A DNA stretch of 64,000 nucleotides from Asticcacaulis sp. AC460. Its GTDB lineage: Bacteria > Pseudomonadota > Alphaproteobacteria > Caulobacterales > Caulobacteraceae. Positions 41,841 to 50,821 of this stretch are shown here, one piece after another; within the stretch, counting starts at the first letter, position 1, and the number at the start of each line of letters is the position of its first letter. The translations under genes were made by a program, and so were the position numbers. The notes under the pieces are model-generated. The model saw only the letters and a list, made by a program, of their open reading frames with translations, had not been told where the DNA came from and searched no databases. The stretch is from positions 248,001 through 312,000 of the forward strand of contig NZ_AWGD01000008.1 in assembly GCF_000495795.1 (NCBI RefSeq). The letters are read 5' to 3'.

Positions 41841-43250
41841 TTAAAGTCCTTTGACGATGCCTTCGACCATCTTCTTAGCGTCGGCGAAGAGCATCATGGT
41901 GTTGTCGCGGAAGAACAGCTCATTCTCCACGCCGGCATAACCTGCGGCCATACCACGCTTGACGAATAGCACCGTGCGGGCTTTTTCGACGTCCAGAATC
42001 GGCATGCCGAAGATGGCCGAGGTCGGGTCGGTCTTGGCGGCCGGGTTGGTGACGTCGTTGGCGCCGATCACGAAGGCCACGTCGGCGGTCGCGAATTCGC
42101 TGTTGATGTCCTCGAGCTCGAAAACCTCATCATAGGGCACATTGGCTTCGGCCAGCAGCACGTTCATGTGGCCGGGCATACGTCCCGCCACGGGGTGGAT
42201 GGCGTACTTCACCTCGACGCCTTCTTCCTTCAGCTTGTCGGCCATTTCGCGCAGAGCATGCTGGGCCTGGGCTACGGCCATGCCGTAACCCGGCACGATA
42301 ATGACCTTGGAGGCGTTCTTCATGATGAAGGCGGCGTCGTCGGCCGAGCCCTGTTTGACGGGGCGGGTTTCGACCTTGCCTTCGCCGGCGGCGGCGGTGT
42401 CGCCACCGAAACCGCCCATGATGACGCTGAAGAAGTTGCGGTTCATCCCCTTGCACATGATGTAGCTGAGGATGGCGCCGGACGAGCCGACCAGGGCGCC
42501 GGTGATGATCAGAGCGATGTTTTCGAGCGTGAAGCCCAGCGCTGCCGCAGCCCAACCCGAGTAGGAGTTCAGCATCGACACGACGACGGGCATGTCGGCG
42601 CCGCCGATCGGGATGATCAGGGTGATGCCGAGGATCAGGGACACGGCGAAGATGCCCCAGAAGGCCCAGGTGGCGCGGCCGTCATTGATGATCATGATCA
42701 CCACGAGGGCGACGATGGCTATGCCCAGAGCGATGTTGAGCAGGTGCCGCGCCGGCAGGATGATCGGCGCACCCGACATATTGCCGTTCAGCTTGGCGAA
42801 GGCGATGACCGAACCGGTGAAGGTGATGGCGCCGATGGCGCAACCCAGGGACAGTTCGATGATCGACTGCAGCTTGATGCCGTCCAGGCCGTTGTCGATG
42901 TGGAAGGCGCGCGGGGCATAGAGGGCGCCGATGGCGACCATGCAGGCGGCCATGCCGACCAGGGAGTGGAAGGCGGCGACCAGTTGCGGCATGGAGGTCA
43001 TGGAGACCTTACGCGCAATGACAATCCCGATCGTGCCGCCGGCGGCAATGCCGGCCAGGATGATGACGATGGTCACTGGATCAAGGGCGTTGTTGTTCAA
43101 CAGAGCGAGCAGGGTGACGCCGACGGCTATGGCCATGCCGACCATGCCGTAGAGATTGCCTTGGCGTGAGGTCTCCGGTGAGGACAGGCCGCGCAGGGCC
43201 AGGATGAACAGGACGCCGGAAACGAGATAGGCGAGGGTGATGAGTTCCAT
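41841..43250 (-). CDS. pntB: NAD(P) transhydrogenase subunit beta
   Basis: A 469-residue inner-membrane protein completing the proton-translocating transhydrogenase, which uses the proton gradient to reduce NADP+ with NADH. About eight membrane segments occupy the first ~280 residues (e.g. VLFILALRGLSSPETSRQG), and the C-terminal NADP-binding domain contains IIVPGYGMAVAQAQHALREM, VKYAIHPVAGRMPGHMNVLLAEA and the final KRGMAAGYAGVENELFF. Its GTG/ATG start adjoins the pntAB stop, and the three genes run in the order pntAA, pntAB, pntB. Confidence 0.96.
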   Translation of the reverse strand: MELITLAYLVSGVLFILALRGLSSPETSRQGNLYGMVGMAIAVGVTLLALLNNNALDPVTIVIILAGIAAGGTIGIVIARKVSMTSMPQLVAAFHSLVGMAACMVAIGALYAPRAFHIDNGLDGIKLQSIIELSLGCAIGAITFTGSVIAFAKLNGNMSGAPIILPARHLLNIALGIAIVALVVIMIINDGRATWAFWGIFAVSLILGITLIIPIGGADMPVVVSMLNSYSGWAAAALGFTLENIALIITGALVGSSGAILSYIMCKGMNRNFFSVIMGGFGGDTAAAGEGKVETRPVKQGSADDAAFIMKNASKVIIVPGYGMAVAQAQHALREMADKLKEEGVEVKYAIHPVAGRMPGHMNVLLAEANVPYDEVFELEDINSEFATADVAFVIGANDVTNPAAKTDPTSAIFGMPILDVEKARTVLFVKRGMAAGYAGVENELFFRDNTMMLFADAKKMVEGIVKGL

Positions 43251-43576
43251 TAGTGCTTACCCCCTGCGATCTTCTCTTTTTTCTTGTACATGGCCAGCAT
43301 GCGACGGGTGACCATGAAGCCACCGAAGATGTTGACGGCGGCCAGGGCCGAGGCGATGCCGCCAGCGCCCTTGGCGATCCAGGTGTTGATGTCGAGGCCG
43401 GCCGGGCCGGCGGCCTGGGAGGCGGCGGCGATCAGGGCGCCGACGATGATGACCGAGGAGATAGCGTTGGTGACGGCCATCAGCGGCGTATGCAGGGCGG
43501 GTGTGACGCTCCACACGACGTAGTAGCCGACGAAGATGGCCAGAGCGAAGATGGCAAAGTGGTAGACGGTTTCCAT
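43250..43576 (-). CDS. pntAB: NAD(P) transhydrogenase membrane subunit alpha-2
   Basis: A 108-residue membrane subunit with three hydrophobic segments (FAIFALAIFVGYYVVW, AISSVIIVGALIAAAS, GGIASALAAVNIFGGFMV). In three-subunit transhydrogenases of alphaproteobacteria this is the separate membrane part of the alpha chain, forming the proton channel with PntB. HTPLMAVTNAISSVI is strongly conserved. It lies four bases after pntAA and overlaps or abuts pntB. Confidence 0.95.
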   Translation of the reverse strand: METVYHFAIFALAIFVGYYVVWSVTPALHTPLMAVTNAISSVIIVGALIAAASQAAGPAGLDINTWIAKGAGGIASALAAVNIFGGFMVTRRMLAMYKKKEKIAGGKH

Positions 43577-43580
43577 CGGG

Positions 43581-44714
43581 TTATCCTTTCAGATTCGGAT
43601 GGACGACCGCGCCGCCCTGGGTGACCAGCGACGCCTTGAGGATTTCGTCCTCGAAGTCGGGCGCCAGCTTGCCTTCCTTGTCGATCAGCAGGCCGACAAA
43701 GGCCTGCAGGTTTTTGGCATAGAGCGCCGAGGCATCGGTGGCGATGGTGGCGGCTATGTTGGAAAAACCTATGATCCTGACGCCGTTGACATCGACGACC
43801 TGGTCGGCGACGCAGCCTTCGACATTGCCGCCTTGGGGCGCGGCCAGGTCGATAATGACCGAACCGGGCTTCATCGAAGCGACCTGCTCCTTCGTCACCA
43901 GGATCGGCGCAGCGCGGCCGGGGATCAGGGCGGTGGTGATGACGATGTCCTGCTTGCCGATATGGCTGGTGATCAGCTCGGCCTGCTTGGCCTTATATTC
44001 CGCCGACATTTCCTTGGCGTAGCCGCCGGCGGTCTGGGCGTTTTTGAATTCTTCGTCCTCGATGGCGATGAACTTGCCGCCGAGCGATTCGACCTGTTCC
44101 TTGGTGGCCGGGCGGACGTCGGTGGCGGTCACCACGGCGCCGAGGCGGCGGGCGGTGGCGATGGCCTGGAGACCGGCGACGCCGACCCCCATGATAAAGG
44201 CCTTGGCCGGAGCAACGGTGCCCGCGGCGGTCATCATCATCGGGAAGGCCTTGCCGTAGGCGGCCGCCGCTTCGATGACCGCGCGGTAGCCGGCCAGGTT
44301 GGCCTGGGACGACAGCACGTCCATGACCTGGGCGCGGGTGATGCGCGGAACGAATTCCATGGCATAGGCATTGGCATTGGCTGCAGCCAGGCCGTTCAGG
44401 GCGTCCTTGTCACGATAGGCATCGAGTTGGGCGATGACCGAGGCGCCGGGTTTCAGCGCGGCGATTTCGCTGGCCTGGGGGCTGCGGACCTTCAGCACGA
44501 TATCGGCGCCGTCCAGGGTTTCCGTTGTCGTGCCTGTGATGGTGGCGCCGGCGGCCGTGTAGGCCTCGTCGCTGATCGAGGCGCTTAGCCCCGCGCCGCT
44601 CTGGACGCGGACGGTCTGGCCGGCGCCGGTCCATTTCTTCACCGTATCCGGCGTCGCGGCGACCCGCGTCTCACCGGCGTGCGATTCCTTGAGAATTGCG
44701 ATGGTAACAGCCAA
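43581..44714 (-). CDS. pntAA: NAD(P) transhydrogenase subunit alpha-1
   Basis: A 377-residue soluble NAD(H)-binding subunit related to alanine dehydrogenase. ILKESHAGETRVAATPDTVKK is the N-terminal signature, VMGVGVAGLQAIATARRLGAVV-type sequence (IMGVGVAGLQAI) the NAD fold, and DIVITTALIPGRAAPILV the conserved loop. It is first in its operon. Upstream are about 210 bases with a hairpin repeat and presumably the promoter. Confidence 0.96.
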   Translation of the reverse strand: MAVTIAILKESHAGETRVAATPDTVKKWTGAGQTVRVQSGAGLSASISDEAYTAAGATITGTTTETLDGADIVLKVRSPQASEIAALKPGASVIAQLDAYRDKDALNGLAAANANAYAMEFVPRITRAQVMDVLSSQANLAGYRAVIEAAAAYGKAFPMMMTAAGTVAPAKAFIMGVGVAGLQAIATARRLGAVVTATDVRPATKEQVESLGGKFIAIEDEEFKNAQTAGGYAKEMSAEYKAKQAELITSHIGKQDIVITTALIPGRAAPILVTKEQVASMKPGSVIIDLAAPQGGNVEGCVADQVVDVNGVRIIGFSNIAATIATDASALYAKNLQAFVGLLIDKEGKLAPDFEDEILKASLVTQGGAVVHPNLKG

Positions 44715-44873
44715 GTTGTTTTCCCTTATGTGGCAAGGAAGTAAGCAAGTTTACCCGCTGCGACTCTGACGGCCGCCTGGTTAATTATGGCTTGTTATGG
44801 GCAAACGACGGCTGAGTCAAAGGACGGTTGCGTGATATATCGTGCCGGTTGACGTTACCGTCGCTAAACTAAA

Positions 44874-44919
44874 GCCTCATGCCCAAAAGTGGTCGCCACT
44901 TTTGGGATAAACATGAGGC
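44874..44919. repeat. Hairpin repeat, family C-like copy 2
   Basis: GCCTCATG/CATGAGGC outer arms and a perfect CCCAAAAGTGG/CCACTTTTGGG inner stem with a three-base loop. The inner stem has the same plan as the CCGAAAAGTG/CACTTTTCGG stem at 30420-30444. It sits between pntAA and the DUF4287 gene, both on the minus strand. Confidence 0.75.
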
Positions 44920-44925
44920 GTCAAC

Positions 44926-45495
44926 CTAAGATTTGTCAGCAGCCTGGCGCAGCAGCGTAAGCAGGTTGTCATCGGCCACATCGGGGCCGGTCAGGGTAAT
45001 TTTGGACTTCAGCCGTTCCGACCAGCTTTCCTTGCCGCAGGCTTCAAGGCGCGGATAGGTTTGCGGCGATAGCGCAAGGCCCAACAAAGCCTGGCCGCCA
45101 CGGACGGGTTTCAACGCCGCGAACTGAACCTTGCGTGACCAGGCGCTGTAGCCCTTACGCTGGGTCGGCACGACGTCGGAGATTTGTGAAATCAAGGCTT
45201 CGATCGCCTGAAGGATCGCGGCGCTCTGGGCGTCCTTCCACAGGGCGGCACGCAGGGTATCGGGATCGTCCCACAGGCCGGCTGGGTTCAACGCGTCAAG
45301 GATTTGCGCGGCACGATTGACGCCCAGGCCATGATTGGCCTTGAGCCAGGCGGATTGTTTTCCTGTGGTCGTCTCAGGGCAGTCGCGCCGGACGATCTCG
45401 ACCCATTCGGCCAGGGTCTTGCCGGTGTCGCGTTCCAGCGACGCCTGGACGGAGGCGAACCACTTCTGCTGACGCTCGGTGAGATTCGCCACCAT
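44926..45495 (-). CDS. DUF4287/DUF5655 domain protein
   Basis: A 189-residue protein. The N-terminal part LTERQQKWFASVQASLERDTG followed by EWVEIVRRDCPE and GLGVNRAAQIL matches DUF4287, and the C-terminal part from residue ~75, with RKGYSAWSRKVQFAALKP, matches the DUF5655 pattern that often follows it. No biochemical role is known. It lies five bases after the oxidase subunit IV gene on the same strand; upstream sequence in frame belongs to that gene and ATG 45495 is the natural start. Confidence 0.8.
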   Translation of the reverse strand: MVANLTERQQKWFASVQASLERDTGKTLAEWVEIVRRDCPETTTGKQSAWLKANHGLGVNRAAQILDALNPAGLWDDPDTLRAALWKDAQSAAILQAIEALISQISDVVPTQRKGYSAWSRKVQFAALKPVRGGQALLGLALSPQTYPRLEACGKESWSERLKSKITLTGPDVADDNLLTLLRQAADKS

Positions 45496-45500
45496 CAAGC

Positions 45501-45755
45501 TTAGTGGACCGGGTCGGCCTTCTTCTTCAGCAGGAACCAGCCGCCGGCGGCGACGACCACAGCCGAAATACCGGCGGCGATCAGGCCCAGCTTGGTGCAG
45601 GTCAGGATGATCACGAACACCAGGAAGACGGCCAGGTTCAGGCTGCCCCACTTGGTAAGGGCCGCAAACAGCGCGTAGGTGCCGCGATGCTGATGGATAT
45701 CCATTTCGCCGCGGACATAGTCGCTGTGGCTGTCGTGATCGTGATGGTCGGCCAT
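45501..45755 (-). CDS. aa3-type cytochrome c oxidase subunit IV
   Basis: An 84-residue protein with a His/Asp-rich start MADHHDHDSHSDYVRGEMDI and a paired hydrophobic region (LNLAVFLVFVIILTC and AAGISAVVVAAGGWFLL). YVRGEMDIHQHRGTY is the signature of the small bacterial aa3-oxidase subunit IV, a one- or two-span accessory chain of the respiratory oxidase. It stands near the transhydrogenase operon, an arrangement I recall from Caulobacter relatives. ATG 45755 is chosen at the conserved His-rich N terminus. Confidence 0.85.
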   Translation of the reverse strand: MADHHDHDSHSDYVRGEMDIHQHRGTYALFAALTKWGSLNLAVFLVFVIILTCTKLGLIAAGISAVVVAAGGWFLLKKKADPVH

Positions 45756-45824
45756 GGGGTCCTCGAACGAACGCAAAATCAGTAGATTCTTCCCGCTCTT
45801 ACAAAAGCGCAAGGCTTTGGTCAA

Positions 45825-46787
45825 TCATGTGAGGACCTTTTCCAGCGAGATGTCCGAGCGCTGGTAAAGTTCGTGCAGCCCCGTGGCGCTGTCGACATAG
45901 CCCAGCTTGTGGTAGGTCGGCACGGCGTGCGGCAATTTGACGGAGGAAACCAGGTAGAGTTTGGTCAGGCCCAGAGACCGGGCATGGTCCTCGATGGCGG
46001 CGACCAGGGCAGTCCCGATGCCCTTGCCCTGAAAGACGGTCGACACCGCCATCTTGGCCAGTTCGTACATATCATCCGAGCGTTTGACCAGGGCGCAGGT
46101 GCCGACGATCTGGCCATGGACCGCGGCCATGTAGATGGCGCCACCGGGGGCAATGATCAGGGCGACCGGATCGGCGAACATCTTGCGATCGACCGGTTCG
46201 ACGGTGAAATACTGTTCCAGCCACTCGGTGTTAAGCGCTTCGAAATAGCGTTGGTGGCGGTCATGGTCGTAGGGCAGGATTTCCAGGCCTTCGAGGACAT
46301 GATCGCGTTTCAGCACGGTCTTCAAGCCGCGCGGAATCGCCCGGTCGTCGACGGCTTCCTCGAGGCGGGCGACCAGTTTCAGAATCTGTTCGGCTTCCTC
46401 GCCCGGGAAGGCGGTTTCCAGTGCCTGGCGCAGGACGAACCAGGCGGGCTCCAGCCGCGTGTGCAGGACCTGGCCCGGAGCGGTGAGGGTGACCTGTTTT
46501 ATGCGGCCGTCGTTGGGATCGGGGGTAAGCTCAATCAGGCCGGAGTCGACCAGTTGCTTGCAGAAAGCGTTGACGGCGGCGTGCGATACGCCAAGCTGCT
46601 GCGACAGCGCCATCATGCCAATGCCGGGTTGATTGTGGACCGTGCGAAACAGCGGGAACCAGCGCGGTTCGAACTCGAGCTTGTACTCGTCGTAGAAGGC
46701 CTTGACGGTGGCCATCATGTTTTCGCTCAACACGCGGAAACGGGTGCCGAGGGCAAGGATACCGAGGTCTTGAAGCGCTTGCGTCAT
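45825..46787 (-). CDS. MarR-GNAT fusion regulator/acetyltransferase
   Basis: A 320-residue two-domain protein. Residues ~1-150 form a MarR-type winged helix (GIGMMALSQQLGVSHAAVNAFCKQL is the helix-turn-helix); ~165-320 form a GNAT acetyltransferase with the acetyl-CoA loop in VFQGKGIGTALVAAIEDHA. Such fusions are widespread but their ligands are mostly unknown. It is transcribed alone. An 18-base palindrome ends only five bases before its ATG, and there is no Shine-Dalgarno sequence, so the transcript may be leaderless and autoregulated. Confidence 0.88.
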   Translation of the reverse strand: MTQALQDLGILALGTRFRVLSENMMATVKAFYDEYKLEFEPRWFPLFRTVHNQPGIGMMALSQQLGVSHAAVNAFCKQLVDSGLIELTPDPNDGRIKQVTLTAPGQVLHTRLEPAWFVLRQALETAFPGEEAEQILKLVARLEEAVDDRAIPRGLKTVLKRDHVLEGLEILPYDHDRHQRYFEALNTEWLEQYFTVEPVDRKMFADPVALIIAPGGAIYMAAVHGQIVGTCALVKRSDDMYELAKMAVSTVFQGKGIGTALVAAIEDHARSLGLTKLYLVSSVKLPHAVPTYHKLGYVDSATGLHELYQRSDISLEKVLT

Positions 46788-46791
46788 AAAA

Positions 46792-46809
46792 TACGTAATA
46801 AATTACGTA
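46792..46809. promoter_or_regulatory. Candidate MarR operator
   Basis: TACGTAAT and ATTACGTA form a perfect inverted repeat with two central A bases, a symmetry and size usual for MarR dimers. It sits at -5 to -22 relative to the MarR-GNAT start, where repressor binding would block transcription initiation. Confidence 0.75.
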
Positions 46810-46844
46810 AATGCTTCCGTCAAGTTTGGCGCTGATGGGCAGGG

Positions 46845-47486
46845 CTATCGGACAGAGCAGTCCTCGGCGACCGAGATGGTGCGGGCGGAAACGGTACATA
46901 CCGCCTTGCCTTGGTCGAAACCGCAGATGGTGCCGCCGCGATAGGAGCGGCAGGTCCAGCCGTCGGCTTCGACGCGCACACCCTTCAGGCGGAATTCCCC
47001 GGAAGCATAGCCGGCGCAGGTGGTGTCGCGGGCATAGGATTCGGCGGACGCTAAAGCGGCGGCACGGGCGGCGGCCTCGGTCGGGTAAGGCGTCAAGTCC
47101 GCCCGATGGGCCACGGGCAGTACGAAATCCTGCGGCGCCAGGAAGGTTTCCGACTCTATGCGTCGCGCGGCGGTAAGGCGCGCCGTTGCCTGGGAGGCGA
47201 ATTCTCCGTCGGCATAGGTGGCGATGTAGGTCCGATAGCCATCGCAGGTCTGGCCCTTGGCCGCGCTGTCCCACATCTTTTGCTCCGCCGGGGAGGCGAC
47301 ACCCTGCAGGTGCAGGACCGAGCAGACGGGACGGAACCACGACTGCTGGCACATGAACTGACCGGCGCCGCCCAGGTCGCTGATGACGCCCAGCGCAAGG
47401 AGGCCGGCGGTCAGTGAGCCGCCCGTGGCAAAGGGCGATTTCCTGAAAACGGATGTGATGCTGTCAACGACACCGAGAAAGGTCAT
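46845..47486 (-). CDS. Uncharacterised protein with one membrane segment and conserved cysteines
   Basis: A 213-residue protein with a hydrophobic stretch at about 22-40 (GGSLTAGLLALGVISDLGGAG) and eight to nine Cys in the remaining part, among them QTCDGYRTYI, DTTCAGY, WTCRSYRGGTICGF and AVCTV. YIATYADGEFASQATARLTAARR looks like a single helical TPR-like or Sel1-like hairpin. I recognise no family. Its ATG overlaps the stop of the TPR gene (ATGA), indicating that the two act together. Confidence 0.5.
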   Translation of the reverse strand: MTFLGVVDSITSVFRKSPFATGGSLTAGLLALGVISDLGGAGQFMCQQSWFRPVCSVLHLQGVASPAEQKMWDSAAKGQTCDGYRTYIATYADGEFASQATARLTAARRIESETFLAPQDFVLPVAHRADLTPYPTEAAARAAALASAESYARDTTCAGYASGEFRLKGVRVEADGWTCRSYRGGTICGFDQGKAVCTVSARTISVAEDCSVR

Positions 47487-49126
47487 GGTTGGGTTCCTGA
47501 GGGGGTGTCGAAGCCGTTAACGGCGTCTTGCATCATCACGTAATAGGGATCATCGGACGTACGCCAGTGACCGCCGGTCTTCATGCGGTCAGCCTGGGCC
47601 AGGGTGCGCGCCCAGGCGTCGCGCGAAGGTTCGTTTTCGGCGATATTCCAGTAACCGGCGAGCAGATCGTGTTGGGCCTGCGGATTATCGGGCAGGCGTT
47701 TTGCCACCGTCTCCCGGATGGCCAGGGATTTGCGATATAGCCCGAGCGCGGCTGGCCGGTTATCGGGCTTCTCTAGGTCGGCGAGGTCATCGTAAATGAC
47801 GGTCAGGCCGCGCTGAACCTCGAAATTGTCGGGCACACTCTGCGCCAGGGGCTCGGAAATCGCGATGGCCTTGTGAAGATAGTCACGCGCCGTGGTCGGG
47901 TCGTTGGCCTTCACCAGATTGGCAATGCGTTCGTATTGGTTGGAAAGGTCGGATTGCGCCTGGACATTGCCGGGCAGGCGTTGAACCACCTCTTCCTTGA
48001 GCGCCAGAGACTTGCGGTAGGCGTCGAGCGCCCCGGCTGGATCGCTGGTCCGGAGCAGATCGCCGATGTTGGTATAGCTGACGGACAGGTTGCGCCGTGC
48101 CGCGGCGTTGTCGGGCTCACGCCGCACCAGGTCCTCCCTTATGGCCTGTGACTTCTGGTACAGGGCCAGGGCGGCTTTGTCGTCATTGCGGGTCATGTCG
48201 GCGACACGTTCATAACTGACCGAAAGCGCCAATTGAGCCTTGAGATCGTCGGGCAGGTCTTGCGCCCGGGCCTCGGTCAGGGCCAGCGACTTGCGATAAT
48301 AGTCGAGGGCGCCGGCCGGATCCGACATTTCCAGCGCCCGGCCCATTTCGTTATACAGCCCCATGCGTTCGCGGTCGTCCTTGACCTGGGGCAGGAGCGA
48401 CTGCGCCAGGTCGTAGGCCTTGGCGTCTTCGCCACCATAGAAATACAGCCGCACCAGCGAGATGCCGCTCCAGATATCGGACGAGTCGAGCGCCTGCGCC
48501 TTCTCGAACGCCGCGATGACCCGGCCGACCGGCACCTGGCCATTTTCCAGCTTGCGGCGCAGGGGCTCCGCCACAAGGGTACGCAACTGCGCCGCCTGCT
48601 GGATGTCCTGGATGCGGCGGGCCAGCATGGCGGTGGTCTCGATATAGTCTTCGTTGCTTTCGATTTCATCGAGGGTCGGCTCACGCGCCGCCAGCATTTC
48701 CAGCTTTTCGGCGATCTGCGGGTCGTCCGACAACGCCGCACCGCGCAGGGCGCGTTCGTAGACGGCCAGTTCCTGTTGCGCGCTGGCGTCTTTTTGCAGG
48801 ATCTGCGCTGTCAGCCGGTCGCGTTCGTCGAGCGCCGCCTGCAGCGCGACACCGGCCTGCTTGTTTTGCTTGGACAGAGCCCAGTTCTTGCGGATCAGGG
48901 TCTCGTTTTCGTCGAGCAACTGGTTTTGCGCCGCGGTCGCCAGTTGCCGTTCGCGCACCAGGTCGGCGGCCTTCTGACCCTGCAGTTGCTGGACGACCTG
49001 GCGTTCGCGCTGGTTGACGTCGTTGCGCGGCGCCGCAGCCGACGTATGAACGGTCTTCGCCTGTACGACGGGCGCGGCCAGGATCGCCGCGACGAACATT
49101 GTCAGGATGATTTTGCCGCCCGTCAT
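47483..49126 (-). CDS. Exported TPR-repeat protein
   Basis: A 547-residue protein. Signal peptide 1-23 (IILTMFVAAILAAPVVQA), a coiled-coil region at ~38-130 rich in Gln, Glu and Arg, then from ~195 about six tetratricopeptide units with period near 52, recognisable by repeated DPAGALDAYRKSLAL-type helices. Such proteins are protein-interaction scaffolds, here probably in the periplasm. The enzyme partner is unclear; the coupled downstream gene encodes a cysteine-rich protein. Upstream in-frame starts are not needed, as the ATG lies at the signal peptide. Confidence 0.75.
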   Translation of the reverse strand: MTGGKIILTMFVAAILAAPVVQAKTVHTSAAAPRNDVNQRERQVVQQLQGQKAADLVRERQLATAAQNQLLDENETLIRKNWALSKQNKQAGVALQAALDERDRLTAQILQKDASAQQELAVYERALRGAALSDDPQIAEKLEMLAAREPTLDEIESNEDYIETTAMLARRIQDIQQAAQLRTLVAEPLRRKLENGQVPVGRVIAAFEKAQALDSSDIWSGISLVRLYFYGGEDAKAYDLAQSLLPQVKDDRERMGLYNEMGRALEMSDPAGALDYYRKSLALTEARAQDLPDDLKAQLALSVSYERVADMTRNDDKAALALYQKSQAIREDLVRREPDNAAARRNLSVSYTNIGDLLRTSDPAGALDAYRKSLALKEEVVQRLPGNVQAQSDLSNQYERIANLVKANDPTTARDYLHKAIAISEPLAQSVPDNFEVQRGLTVIYDDLADLEKPDNRPAALGLYRKSLAIRETVAKRLPDNPQAQHDLLAGYWNIAENEPSRDAWARTLAQADRMKTGGHWRTSDDPYYVMMQDAVNGFDTPSGTQP

Positions 49127-49229
49127 CGCGTGTCTCCAGCCAACTCATAAGAGTTAACGCTGAAAATAACCGCGTTGTCAAAGCCCGAACGGTATCTTTC
49201 CACCCTGATTTTCGCCTGGGGAGCGAATA

Positions 49230-50495
49230 TCAATCCTTACGGACGACCTCGCCGCCCTTCATGACGAAGACCGGCTTTTCCAGCACCGTCACGTCGCTCA
49301 GCGGATCGCCGGTGACGCCGACCAGATCGCCATAGTGACCGGGCTTCAGGCTGCCGACATCGTCTTCCCAGCCCAGAGCCTGAGAGGCCGTGACGGTGGC
49401 CGACTGGATGGCCTGAAGCGGTGTGGCGCCGTACCGCACCATGACCGCGAACTGTCTGGCGTTGTCGCCATGGGGGTAGATGCCGGCGTCGGTACCGAAG
49501 ATCATTTTCGCTCCGGCCTTCAATGCCTTCTTGAAGTTCTGGCGTTGGGCTTCGGCCAGTTCGAGGTCCTTGCGCAGGTTGTCGGGCAGGACGCCGTTCT
49601 TGGCGCCTTCGGCCTGGGTGTAGTCGGTGTTGTAGATGTCCATTGACAGGTAGGTACCGTGCTGGATGGCCAGCTTGATGCCTTCGTCATCGATCAGCGA
49701 GGCGTGCTCGACCGTATCGACACCGCCGATGATGGCGGCCTTGATGCCTTCGTAGCCGTGGGCGTGGGCGGCGACGCGCAGGCCATCCATATGGGCTTCC
49801 TTGGTGATGGCGGAGATTTCCTCGACGCTCATTTGCTGGGCGCCCGACGATTTGCCGCGCGAGAAAACGCCGGCGGTGGCGCAGATCTTGATCACCGTGG
49901 CGCCATATTTCCGCAGGGTCCGCACGGCTTTGACGCCTTCGGCTGGGCTGTCGGAATTGAAGGGTTCCTTGGCGTTGAAAGAGGCCGGGAAGAAGGTTTC
50001 GTCGCAGTGGCCACCCGTCGCGCCGAAGGCATAACCGGCCGTGTCCATGCGTGGCCCCGGTACATAGCCGGCGTCTATGCCTTCGCGCAGGCCGACGTCG
50101 TTCCAGTCGCCTGAGCCGACATTGCGAATGGTTGTAAAGCCGGCGTTCAGGGTCTTTTCGGCATTCGCAACGGCGACCGTCATCCAGAAGCGGTCGGAAA
50201 ACTCCAGATAGGTATAGCCACTAAACCGGGGATCTGTGTCGATATGGACATGCATGTCGATCAGGCCCGGCAGCAGGGTGACTCCGGGCAGGTCGACCCG
50301 TTCGGCGCCGACCGGAATGGCGACACCGGCGCCGGCCGCTGTGATCCGGCCATCGGTGATAACGACGACGGGTTTGCTGATGATCTTGCCGGTCTCGACC
50401 TCGATCATGCGATCGGCGGTTACGGCAACGGTCTTGGCGTGGAGGCCTGTGGCGGCGAAGGCCAGTGCGGCGAAGGCGACGGCGAGAGTTTTCAT
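49230..50495 (-). CDS. Exported amidohydrolase-family peptidase
   Basis: A 421-residue metal-dependent amidohydrolase with a signal peptide at 1-20 (VAFAALAFAATGLHA). Metal ligands are in PGLIDMHVHID, the bridging Lys in TVIKICATAG, His in VAAHAHGYEG and VEHASLI, and Asp in FGTDAGIYPHG. The pattern fits the Xaa-Pro/Xaa-Arg dipeptidase branch of this superfamily. ATG 50495 starts the signal peptide; the frame is open twelve codons upstream. It is transcribed alone or after the small unknown gene before it. Confidence 0.88.
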   Translation of the reverse strand: MKTLAVAFAALAFAATGLHAKTVAVTADRMIEVETGKIISKPVVVITDGRITAAGAGVAIPVGAERVDLPGVTLLPGLIDMHVHIDTDPRFSGYTYLEFSDRFWMTVAVANAEKTLNAGFTTIRNVGSGDWNDVGLREGIDAGYVPGPRMDTAGYAFGATGGHCDETFFPASFNAKEPFNSDSPAEGVKAVRTLRKYGATVIKICATAGVFSRGKSSGAQQMSVEEISAITKEAHMDGLRVAAHAHGYEGIKAAIIGGVDTVEHASLIDDEGIKLAIQHGTYLSMDIYNTDYTQAEGAKNGVLPDNLRKDLELAEAQRQNFKKALKAGAKMIFGTDAGIYPHGDNARQFAVMVRYGATPLQAIQSATVTASQALGWEDDVGSLKPGHYGDLVGVTGDPLSDVTVLEKPVFVMKGGEVVRKD

Positions 50496-50557
50496 GATCC
50501 GGCTCCTGAGGATTCTGGGAGGCGACCACAAATTCTCATCTTAGGCAAGTTGTGCGA

Positions 50558-50821
50558 CTAAAAGTGCACCCACACCTGGGCTAGCGGATGGTGCAGTTTA
50601 ATCTCTTCAATGGTTTCAGCGAAGCGTGCCGTCGTCACGTCGTAGGCCAAACGCGTCATGTTGAAGCCCTTTTCCTTATAGCGCTCGAACTCGCCATCGG
50701 AGAGCGCAGTCTTGCTCAGCCAGATGGCGGCCTCCCTGCAGTCATGCGCCGTCATGAGGTCGTACCAGCCCTCTTCGGATGTGACGAGATAAATCGGAAC
50801 CTCATTCATTTCGTCGATCAT
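50558..50821 (-). CDS. Uncharacterised 87-residue protein
   Basis: A small soluble protein with mixed charge: EVPIYLVTSEEGWYDLMTAHDCREAAIWL then GEFERYKEKGFNMTRLAYDV. I recognise no family. Its ATG overlaps the pepF stop as ATGA, so it is translated with the peptidase; a second in-frame ATG four codons later is an alternative start. The conserved-looking Trp residues and coupling argue for a real gene, but nothing in the sequence suggests a role. Confidence 0.55.
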   Translation of the reverse strand: MIDEMNEVPIYLVTSEEGWYDLMTAHDCREAAIWLSKTALSDGEFERYKEKGFNMTRLAYDVTTARFAETIEEIKLHHPLAQVWVHF

